From Parelaphostrongylus tenuis (lineage: Eukaryota; Nematoda; Chromadorea; Rhabditida; Metastrongylidae), in the NCBI GenBank assembly GCA_019055375.1, contig JAHQIW010000705.1, positions 29,436 through 93,435 of the forward strand: a stretch of DNA of 64,000 nt, in the 5' to 3' direction. A program made the translations under genes and the position numbers. Shown here in pieces: positions 24,561 through 33,606 of this stretch. How positions within the stretch are numbered: the stretch's first letter is position 1; each line of letters starts with the position of its first letter. The notes below the pieces were generated by a model. That model worked only from the letters and a program-made list of their open reading frames with translations, was not told the origin of the DNA and ran no database searches.

Positions 24561-25352
24561 GACGCCCAGAAACGAAACCCTCAGAGCTCTCAGAATGACA
24601 ATATGATAACATTTCCGCTACCACATAGATATAATTGGGAACCATGTTGTATTGCTTTTATATGAAATGAGGAAATGGATATGCAGACCAACTCGTCTTT
24701 TTCTTCAAAAATCCGACATGTATTTCGTCGAGTAAGAATCGGCTTTTGGTACGATCTTTGGCGTCAAGACCCTTGTGGCGAAATCATCTCACACACAAGG
24801 TGCAAGTAGTGATTGTTCTCCACTTCAAGTATTGAAATCAATTTGTTCTCATGAATTGAATAACGATTAGATATTGTGGAAGTTGAAGGATGTGCGAAAT
24901 AGAGGAAACTTTGCTTTGATGAATAAGGAAAGGTGTTGTGTTTGTGCAAGTACTTATGACACTTAGTGATTCAGTTCTGCTACTTGTACTTATGCTTCAT
25001 TGGTTTGTACTGAACTTTTACGGGATTTTTTCTGATCAGCATTGATGAGACCAGGTATCTTTCTAGAAAGCAGATTTCCGCTAAGAAAAAAACGTAGAAA
25101 AATGTGTTCAGCCTTCAAAAGTACAGAGCATTCCCAATTGGTCAGTCACTAATGTTGTTGATGACCAAATGTTTTTTTTTTTGATATGTCTCTTTAGGGA
25201 AAGCTTGTAATCCTTCATGTATGGCAGCATTTCTTCATGCAGCTTGAGCACCTTATTGTGTTTGAAGGAGAAATTGAGAAAAAGCATAAAAATGGGCAAC
25301 ATCAATAAATTGTTCAATCTGTAGGTTTTTTCAGACTAATTAGTAAGGTATG

Positions 25353-25820
25353 TGCAAATAAAATATCATCATTATAAACTGCCTCAATCGAAACTTTCTT
25401 TCTATCTTCACATTCAAGTTTATCAACATTTTTACGTTAACCGACAAACAAGCTACAGCTTAGAGTCCAAAAAGTTTTCTCATTCGAAGAGACAGTGAAA
25501 AAGTTGAAAATGAGAACATCATGACGAAATCTTTTTGTGCTCCCTTCAAAATAACTGAAGGGAGTCTATTGCAAAAAGGAGGTGAACCCTGTTGTTGATA
25601 CCTTACAAGGAACGAATACAAATAACCTTGCTATGACATGGAGATTTTTGTCTGGTAGCTCTGGATTATACACGGGCATAAGGATACTGTCATGTTCTCA
25701 CTTTGCTGATGAAGACAGCACGAGGGTGTGAAAGAACTGCAAGTAGTTTTTGCTAGGCACAATGCAAAGCAAATCACCTATTCCCCACACGTTTCTGTTG
25801 CATCGTAGAGTGACTCGAGC
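25353..25820. other. Unannotated stretch beyond the B' boundary
   Basis: No coding frame, tRNA-like sequence or repeat that I recognise. It is the first sequence not shared with the duplicated array. Confidence 0.5.
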
Positions 25821-26400
25821 GATCACCACCAATACTTCCATTCTTCCTCACCGCATTTCAAGAGTTTTACCCCACTGGATCCTCCTCGCTCTATGATCCT
25901 TAGAGCATCATATTTTTCTCTTAGATCTTTTTGTGAAGAAATCGGACCATTTGGTCTGTGTCCTCCTGTAGAGCTCTTGACATTGCGAAGAATTCGCTCC
26001 GCAATGGCTCTCGCCCATCGGTTGTCGTTATGAAGCTTATTAAGTGTTCGGCCCACCTTTATATAAACTGCAATGTGGAATGGCATCTTTGACCACTGAT
26101 CGCTGACATAAGTTGGAAATTTGGATCCTTCCTCTCACTTGCGATGAACGAGTTGCTCGAGCTTTCGATTGCGTATTTTGCAACGTCGAGTGATATTCCA
26201 TCATGTTTACGATAGCGATAGATTCTGTTGCATACGTTAGGGTAGGTATAAACGGTTGAGTCGAAAAGATGAGCACGAAGTCAAATGTTCTTTGCCCTAT
26301 TTATTAGTTCTTCGCGTACCTTTAATCGTTCCCAAACTGCTCGTTTCCTCCTGCTGAGTTCTAGCGTGCTAAGTGTTGAGTGCTGGAGTATTCTAAGGCT
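25820..26400 (-). pseudogene. RTE-type reverse transcriptase, C-terminal region (broken)
   Basis: Minus strand segments in order: ELSRRKRAVWERLK (about 26395-26350), LRAHLFDSTV (about 26290-26260), YATESIAIV, KIRWAGH-like RWAEHLI, then NDNRWARAIAERI and KSSTGGHRP...ISSQKDLREKYDAL (26080-25890), ending EEEWKYWW. This is the post-RT C-terminal module of RTE elements (RTKNIRLRAHLFDSTV ... TGRPPTRW ... DEWK.CW), recalled from the family. At least three frameshifts. Separate from the RTE in blocks B and B'. Confidence 0.65.
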
Positions 26401-26639
26401 CCACTACGCCTCGCGAAAACTTTCTGCTGTATAGCAGACAGCGTTGATTTTGACGTTTTCTGTTGAAGAAGAATCAACGGCATCTGTCCAGTGGCGCAAA
26501 TTTCAACTGCAAACTTCTGCTCCACCTTCTTGAAAAGTTGATATCGTATCTGTCAATTCTGGCTTCTCGGGTAATGGTTTTATACCGTGCATATCTTTTC
26601 ATCCATGAAAAGTACCTTCGACAAACGTGCACCAGCTAC

Positions 26640-26990
26640 CGAAGCGAATCATTCGGTGAGCTTTTGGAAGCTGTTTTGCTCATGTTTTTTGCTTACAAAG
26701 TAAGACAACCATACCTTGTAACTGTGTAGCTCAGTTCTTTTCGCGGCAATGCTTCGAGCGCTGTACTCGCCAAACTAAAGCTTCCCGAGCCATTCTGCGT
26801 CTCGAATGCTAAATGTCGATGAATATGTTCAACCGATCTTTTGAATGTTTTCTGGAGCAAAAACCCAGGTGGTTGGGCAACCTTTTAAGAAATCTCTCTA
26901 ATTCTTCCAAGTCTTCTCAAAGCATTTCACGGCTCTGCGGAGACTCGCTGGTTTGAAACCAGTTTTTTCTATAATACCTTCAGATTCGAC
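26640..26990 (-). pseudogene. Tc1/IS630-like transposase N-terminal fragment
   Basis: The sequence TTCGGTGAGCTTTTGGAAGC at 26652 matches, in the same strand sense, TTCGGTGAGCCTTTAGAAGC at 58068. On the minus strand the pieces SRKHSKDRLN, RRRMARKL and AAKRTEL correspond to the HTH region of the transposase at 58540-58800. Only the DNA-binding part remains. Confidence 0.5.
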
Positions 26991-27028
26991 TGTTTTTTGA
27001 GACCTCGCTCTAACATATAACCCCAACA

Positions 27029-27472
27029 ATGTTTTTCTTCGCGACTTTCATTGAGGTACTTTTTTATCGAAACTCATACAGTGTAAGCGGTGTCTTTTGC
27101 CTGAGCCAAACCCTCTTGAAGGAGAAGCTTTTTACAAAAAAGGTATCTTTGAGCGAGCAGGTTACACTCCGCGCATGCAAAGTGAATGTGCGAATCCTGG
27201 TCAGTAACAACAGTAAAACAAAACAGCAACAACCAAGACGACTAGTGAGGATAATCCGTATGATTACATTTAGCATTCTATCGCAACTCTTGTTTTCCTG
27301 TGATAGAGTGTGGGGGAAAGTGACGGAGAAAATGGCACAGCTGATGTCGAAGTCGCCGAAACACATATGCTCGCGGTTGACTGTTGCTTTGGATAACCTA
27401 ACCAGATCTAGAAAAAGACTGCTAAAGCATTCTCACTGGCTATGTATGAATGTACCCAATCATAAAGAGTGA
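27029..27472 (+). other. 147-codon open frame, unrecognised
   Basis: ATG at 27029 opens 147 codons, the longest unbroken plus-strand frame outside low-complexity DNA. Residues 1-30 are hydrophobic (MFFFATFIEVLFY...). The middle has a KTKQQQPRR patch and the end is basic. A minus-strand frame of 100 codons overlaps it. No domain or homologue recognised, and no clear upstream signal. It lies between a Tc1-like fragment and a SINE, so a chance frame is quite possible. Confidence 0.2.
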
Positions 27473-27479
27473 TGCGCTA

Positions 27480-27665
27480 AAATTTGCTTCAGCTGGGATT
27501 CGAACCCTATTTTTACCCTATCCGGAGGCGCGTGTTGAACCATTGCACTATCGTGAAATGTGGGTTCGAATCTCAGCTGGCGCAAACTTTTTGCACATCA
27601 TTTTTTATCATTGAGTATATTATAAGATATTACCACCGCTAAAGGTGATAAAATGAAAAGCATTC
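27480..27665. mobile_element. Palindromic tRNA-derived SINE, family 1
   Basis: On the minus strand GTGCAATGGTTCAACACGC (A box) is followed by GGGTTCGAATCCCAGC (B box, near consensus). On the plus strand a second B half, GGGTTCGAATCTCAGC, follows at about 27562. The tail TATATTATAAGATATTACC then CCGCTAAAGGTGAT is shared with 38640-38700. Two B boxes face each other, so the copy folds on itself. Confidence 0.6.
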
Positions 27666-27737
27666 TGACTGATTATGTATGAATGTTTCAATGAGTATTG
27701 TTGTGATTAGATGATATAAGAACGTGCAAAAACGTTT

Positions 27738-27895
27738 GCGTCGGTGGTGCAACGGTTAGCATACGCTCTCGCAAAGAGTGAGATCTGGATTCGAATCCCG
27801 CTGATGCAAACGTTTTCACACAGCTCTCTACATATTGGGTATATTGTATCATCATAACGCGAAGTGGCGATCAATAAATCATTTCTGATATAAGA
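27738..27895 (+). mobile_element. tRNA-derived SINE, family 1
   Basis: 70-nt tRNA-like head (27738-27807). The acceptor stem GCGTCGG/CTGATGC pairs at all seven positions with two G-T pairs, the D stem is GTGC/GCAT, and the anticodon stem CGCTC/GAGTG pairs with loop TCGCAAA. The B box is GATTCGAATCC. The tail ends GTGGCGATCAATAA, similar to RTE 3' ends as I recall them. Not a working tRNA: position 33 is C, and the T stem has an A-C mismatch. Confidence 0.6.
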
Positions 27896-28989
27896 ACGTA
27901 GTTAGCACTGTTGACAACTTGTGTCCACTGTCCATAAAGTGTGGAATGTTTAGAGACTCATTGAGAGGGATGACTGACGGTTGGCTCTGGTAATGTGACG
28001 GTTGTAAGAGAGAATTATTATGTTGGAAAAAAGTTTCTTAACCCTTTCAGGAGCACCAGTTGTATTCGTCACGCGCACTGCAAGTAGTGGCCGGTGCACT
28101 ATTTTTTATTGAATTGAGCTTTTTTTCACCGTTTTGGAAATAATCTGAGGTTTTTTTTTTGTGATTTTTCGATAGCTTACGATTTTCTCTACACACTCGT
28201 ATGCTCTTGGTGCGAATATAACATTATACTTGGATAGAAATCTTTTTTTTGCTGTGCAATTACATGATGTTGGCATTCTGTCAGTTGTAATTACTTGCAC
28301 AATAAAGATAATGATATAAACCTATCCCTCTTGATTTATTTCATCGTATACACTACTTGAAATTTATAATTGATGGCTTGAAATTGGAATATAATGAGTG
28401 GTTTTGTCAAAAATGATGTTGCATAGTGCATGCAATGGCAGGTCATCGATAAGAAAAGCATAAAAGACCCTTTCTGTATCAAACCTTATTCGGTGAGAAA
28501 GCTTTTCCCTTAGAGTACCAGTAATCATTCGACGGCTCAAATACCGGCAATCACGGTACTTTATAAGGCTTTTGAAATAATTATTGTAGCGTTTTGTAAC
28601 AGCGAAAATAAGAGACCATGTTTCACACTCGGTATTGTTCGCAAGTATTCGTACTATACTTCCAAAACAATGTTTCATCTCTGTGAATGCATCAAGATGA
28701 TATTGTGTCGAAATACTAGTCTATGTCGGTCTAAACAAAAATCCATGATAAAATTAGCCTGGATGACTTATATTTTTGATTTGCATGAACGTTTCTGTTA
28801 TTACTTCAACAGTCTCTCTGAAAGTGAACGTTAAAGAAGAATAGTACAATCGAAGGTGAAAACTGTTAAATTCAACATCTACGTTTAAAATATCTGACGA
28901 GTCATGAATCCAATACTCACTACCAATACCCAAAACCCAAATGACGACTCTAATATTTTGACGAAACGAAGAATCATGTCAAATGTTTA

Positions 28990-29152
28990 ATGCTCGCCTT
29001 GTGTTTCACTATAATCTGCGTTTCTTACGGGTACTATCAAAACAACTTAACTTTTGAGTTGTCCCATGATATCTTCAACATCATGACACTTTTGCCGATT
29101 GAAATGTTACGTGCTCAAAGAAATCTATCAGTCAACAAGGTAATTACCATCA
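28990..29152 (+). other. Possible first coding exon of a small secreted protein
   Basis: ATG at 28990 begins MLALCFTIICVSYG, a plausible signal peptide, and continues to NLSVNK, where AAG|GTAATT looks like a good splice donor. No downstream exon could be assigned: the next 700 bases on the right are a mariner relic on the other strand. Unrecognised, and might be chance. Confidence 0.22.
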
Positions 29153-29214
29153 TCATCATCGAAGAACCATGCAACGATTTTGAAAGCCTGAATGCCTTCT
29201 CCTAAAAAGAACAA

Positions 29215-29890
29215 GTGTGGTGATCAGAGAGGTCACTCGAGGTCATTTTTAAGCTGATTGTAATCTCTGAACTCCTTCTATCGTGCAAATCACCTTAGGG
29301 CACGAAAGAGATGGTTATGGGACAGAGCATTGTTAGGATTATACGGTGCATGTGGACTCCGTGGATCCAGCCCAATTTTCTCCAAATGTGGAGATTGACT
29401 CTGCAGTTAGAGTTCGAGCGTACCTGGAGAAAGCGGACATAAAGTAGTTTTGTACGTTTTCTCTCACATTGCCGCAGCCAACCTTTCGTGATTTCCTCCC
29501 TTCGCGGACTCACCATTGACGGTCTGCATGATGTCGAGCAGTTTCCGAAACAGATTTCCTGACGATCACCCAGAAAACCGAGAGCTTATCTCTGAGCTTA
29601 AGAACTGACGCTTTGATTGGGTAGGCGGGCAGCTAACAGACCGCGATGTCCTCGTAGTAGACCCGGGACTCATCTCTAGTGATGGTCGACTTGAGAATGT
29701 CCTGCCTGTACGGCCGCAACAAAAAACTTTCGCAGTGGTCACAGCTGTAGCGCGGTCGTGGTCGCTCAGTTTACGAGGTGCTCATCGAGACATCACTTTG
29801 CGGTAGCCCATTTCATTCAAATGGCAAGCGATGGTTCTATGACCTTATCTCAAGTGTTCAGCTCAAGGTGCTAGAACATTCTCCGTTCTA
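29215..29890 (-). pseudogene. Mariner transposase, central and C-terminal parts (broken)
   Basis: Minus strand, right to left: EMGYRKVMSR*APRKLSDHDR (about 29820-29760), an internal stretch to SSRPSLEMSPGS, where mariners have the T-GDESW first catalytic Asp motif, and then EKIGLDPRSPHAPYNP followed by HNHLFRALR (about 29385-29295). In working mariners the last part is HPPYSPDLAPSDYHLFRAL; here SPD has become NPN, so the catalytic end is dead. Several frameshifts and stops. Confidence 0.65.
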
Positions 29891-30573
29891 CCAGCTACAT
29901 TTTGGGCAAAAACCGATCTGAAACAGAAAAACAAACTGAGCAAAACAATAGCGAAAGAGCAAATTCAAGGCTTGCGCAATAAATAAAAATGTTACCCACG
30001 TCTGATGCACCTAGTAATCATAATATCTCCTCACCCCCACTAGAATTCTGAAGCTTGCCTTATTCCTCAGCTTTTTATGGCAGCTGACACGACATTCCCA
30101 ACTTGCTCACGACCTTCAACCGCTTTTTTCTAAAGCAGTAGCCGGCCGTGTGGCTTTGGCATGATCCATCTCTTCTATATCTTTTCTCTATTTTGTCGAG
30201 GTAGATTCCCACTGCTTTCTGCTAAATACGTTTGAGTGACAAGTTATGAATAGCCATGTACTCCTAATTTACGAGTAGATAGATATAACAAACTGCGAAG
30301 TCAAAATTGCAATTCACTATTTTCCTAAGACTTAGGAATGGGATAGTATCTGGCCAGTATTTTTCACACAAGCAGCTCCTCACTGCTGCAGCACGCAATC
30401 ACTTTCAATCACGACGATTTGAAAATAAAAGTGCCGTCATACACCGTACATGAATTTACTGCATCCTTTTTGGCCTTTCATTTTCCTTTGCTCTCATTAA
30501 GGATGCACAATGCGGTACATTACTATCTACTGTATCAACGTGCCGCTAATCTCACCGCCACCACCATGGGTGT

Positions 30574-30864
30574 TCATGAACGCCTAAATTGCGGTCGTGA
30601 CACTTTGATAATTCTGAACTCTTTACGAGGATCAAGAAGATTTTCTACTATAAAAGCCAACTGTAATGAAGTAAATCCGTTTTCCAAAAACACGTGTGCT
30701 TTCGTTATCACTTTATCGATAGCATGGACACCATAGTGTTCCAAGCTCCTCAGAGCTTTCATGGTCCTATTTCGATACGTTGTGTCGATAAACTGACTTG
30801 AATTTAGCCCTCCTCCTACTACATTTTTTCCGTTCTCCCTCAATGAAACACAAGCATACCGAAT
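30574..30864 (-). other. Open frame with protein-like composition, unrecognised
   Basis: About 96 codons read through on the minus strand, with RTMKALRSLEHYGV, AIDKVITKAHVFLENG and LLDPRKEFRIIKVSRPQF. Residue use looks like coding sequence, with alternating hydrophobic and charged positions, but there is no ATG at the upstream end and no family comes to mind. It may be an exon or a transposon fragment. The plus-strand frame here (30419-30736) starts at TTG and looks like its shadow. Confidence 0.25.
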
Positions 30865-31200
30865 AATGATGCGATGATCGCAAAAGGCAGTTTTGCTGTT
30901 TATTGGTTAGTGATTACTGAATAAGTACTGCTATTCGGGCAGACGTACAAATCGCATTCGAAGAACGCTTCTCACTGAAGAGCCAGCCACGTTGTGATTG
31001 TGCGGTACGGACTGGGCTTAGCAAAAGTTATCGCAAAGAATTAACAGACAAAAAATTTGTAAAAAAAAATCACATCGTCTTTCATAAGCCATACAAAATT
31101 TTCATCTTCATTGAAGGAAGCTAGGCGTTGTCACGATCTATCAAAAGCCGTGAAGAATATTTGTCGAGCGATCATCACTCTTGTGGTGAAAAACTACTTC

Positions 31201-31312
31201 TTTCTTCTCTCTCTCCTCTGCTCCACCTCTCTCTCTGTCTCTCTCTCTCTCTCTGCTCATCTCTCCTTCTCTCCGTCTCGTCTCTCTTCTCTCTCTAGCT
31301 CCACTCTCTTTC
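31201..31312 (+). repeat. CT-rich microsatellite
   Basis: Imperfect (CT)n with TCTCTCTGTCTCTC and CTCCTTCTCC interruptions over about 110 bases. Confidence 0.9.
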
Positions 31313-31319
31313 GAATTCT

Positions 31320-32570
31320 AGTCCTTCTCGTAGTCTTCTTAAGCATGACTTCTTGCTGAAAATACAATTCTTTTAGACTATCCACCAGCTTGCTCGAGAG
31401 TTCAATTGAAAACTCTAGTTTCATTTCTTTAACCGGGTCATCTAACTCGGCTGAGGTGTAACGCTTTTCATATTGTAGTCATAGATGGACGATCATAGAC
31501 GTCGACTTCCTTCACAAAACCTATTACGGTAGACAGAAACCGTTCTGAATCATAATATTTATCAATAGACTGTCACAATTAGACAAATATGTGTAGTGAT
31601 AATAGGTAAAACTTTCAGCAGTTGGAGACATTAGCTGAGACACTGTCTTTCGCAAACATTTGGCAATCAATTGACTGACCACCGGTAACGAAAACGACGA
31701 CTGTTTTCCATTCAAACTTTAAAATGTTAGCCAATGTCAAATTTCGAACTTCATCGAAATTATATTAGTAACATGCAAAGAAACGCAACATCGAGAGCAA
31801 GACAAACAATCGTACTTATCACATAAAATCGCGTTTTCACTTCCACTTTAGGAAAACAAAATCTCACAAAACAAAGTGTTACTCAGGTCAATACAACACA
31901 ATAACTTCAGACGCTAAAACACAATAACTACACCAGAATTTGCTAAAACCGAACAGTCATAAAAATTCGAGCAGTTTTGAAGCAGGAATATTCGCTTCAA
32001 TTGCAACGATCATAATGCACGAGTATCAGGAGATCGCATAGATGTTAAACAAAAAAATAAGGGTTTAGGTGAACACACTCCTTTTATCCTTACAAGAGAA
32101 ATATAGAGGGAGCGGCTCGTACACGCATCTTATCAAGCAGACCTGGATCAGGAAGATGATCGAAGCACCCAGTTAGGCGCGGTTAAATGCTTCGAACGAA
32201 AATAAGTGCCATGCCGACTGCACGTTCAACCACCTTCCAAAAAATCCAAAAAGGAAATATTTTTGTACGTACGACCGTCCATTTTTCGCACTGCAATCAT
32301 TCATATGATATAGAGAGCACTGTAGTTGTACACACAAGACATTGTTTTCTGAAAAATCTTCTCTCGACTGAAACCGAACTGTTTGAAACATTGGTAATTC
32401 GAAAGTTCATATCACCTCTAGAAGCGATCAAATAAAAAAATTTATGCTGGTCATCAATACCCAATATCCGCCAGCATGGCTGGGTTCAATGTCGAGACCG
32501 ACTATCCGGGCCAGGCCGTTGAAGGTTGGCGACTGACAGATAGATGCGTTATAGCGTAGAAAGAGTGGTG
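31320..32570. other. Unannotated stretch
   Basis: No supported gene. The part around 32425-32540 (GCGATCAAATAAAA then GCCAGCATGGCTGGG) resembles a SINE tail and its junction. Confidence 0.45.
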
Positions 32571-32580
32571 TGTAAAATGA

Positions 32581-32654
32581 GCGTCAGCAGTGCAACGGGT
32601 TAGAGCACGCGTTACCGAATAGAGTGAGATGTGGGTTCAAGTCCCGCCTGACGC
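32581..32654 (+). repeat. tRNA-like SINE head, family 1
   Basis: The acceptor stem GCGTCAG/CTGACGC pairs perfectly, D stem GTGC/GCAC pairs, and T arm GTGGG-TTCAAGT-CCCGC pairs perfectly. The anticodon stem (around CGTTACCGAATAGAG) does not pair, so it is a SINE head or tRNA pseudogene and not a working tRNA. The best-preserved of the family in this window. Confidence 0.6.
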
Positions 32655-33493
32655 AAAAGCTTATTTTTAAAAACAGGAAGATTTCAGAAGTTACGATTTC
32701 ACTACTTATGCTACAATGTGACCTCTCAGTGACTTGTTTATTAGGGAACACGCTGCCTAATGACCTCTCTAGACTCTTAATGGGCGCGATTTCCGTGACT
32801 CAACCAGAATTTTCTTCTATTTATAAAACGTTTCAGGTTTTTTTTATATTTCGATACTTCACTACCTGCTCTACACGATCATGTGTTTTGGTGAACAATA
32901 GCTTCTACGTGCGAAGAAATTTGAGAGTGTGACGTAGTTTTCTTCTGGTTCCTACACCAACTTATTGAAGGCTTTCTAATAAATAAACTCAATTTCAGAA
33001 TCATCGTTTTTCATGCTATCGAATACACATCAAAGGGCAATGGAAAAGCTAAGCGCAGACGCCAGCTGTGAAAGCAAAGCGCACCGAAGGTGGAGCGTAA
33101 TTTTCTCTTGGTCTCGATGGTGCACTGAGAAGACATTTTCAAAAACCATTTGCAGTATGAAATCGGCAGTATTCATGCTATTGAATAATTACTGAAAATT
33201 CAGAGGAAAGTCTCTGTCCTGAGAAACAGGCTTCCAAGTGATCATGCATTCAAAAAAGATGGACGCCGTCTTCAAAGGGTCAGAGCTGGAAGGCACAATC
33301 ATGATCAATTTGATTTACATATTACTCATGTAGCCGTCAATATGCTGAAAGTAATAAGTGCTTTTCAAACGAAGTGGTATCAGCTGTTTTTTTTAAGATT
33401 TTCTCTTGAAATGAAGAGCTATTATAAAACAATTGCCAGATTCTATTTTTTAGTGGAGTAGTTTCGAACAGAATAATTCGGCGGTTATCGTAC

Positions 33494-33606
33494 CTAATTT
33501 ACAACAGAAGTGTCCGAGTGCTGCTCTGCGGCATTGATTATGCTCTGCAACTTCCTCATCTGCATCATAAGCTTTTGATTTGACAGTTCTAGCTGTCGCA
33601 CACGAC
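33494..33606 (-). CDS. crh-2: crh-2-like exon 8 (rest of zipper and stop)
   Basis: Acceptor CTTCCTAG; first codon (A+GT = Ser) completes exon 7. It reads RVRQLELSNQKLMMQ then MRKLQSIINAAEQ and ends DTSVVN TAG. Leucine heptads are kept. A GTAAAT donor two codons before the stop could instead splice to 33315-33344 (HIDGYMSNM stop, acceptor ACTTTCAG). Both ends lack a membrane segment. Confidence 0.72.

Larger units (their letters stand above)
18166..25352. repeat. Block B': inverted and truncated copy of block B
   Basis: 18166 to about 21480 equals the inverse of B's right arm. 21480-22200 equals the inverse of 10000-10740, the RTE halves follow in inverted order, and 25108-25352 equals the inverse of about 7133-7400. 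The match ends at TAGTAAGG (25352), which is where the second gene-bearing arm would begin if B' were complete. Confidence 0.75.

Noticed and set aside
1..25352. CRISPR-like or satellite array
   Set aside because: The repeats are kilobases long, inverted and gene-bearing, with no short regular repeat-spacer pattern.
27738..27807. Functional tRNA-Cys (loop with GCA)
   Set aside because: Acceptor and anticodon stems pair, but position 33 is C, the T stem has an A-C pair, and an RTE-like tail follows. It is a SINE head.
32581..32654. Functional tRNA
   Set aside because: Acceptor, D and T arms pair well but the anticodon stem does not, and sister copies are SINEs.
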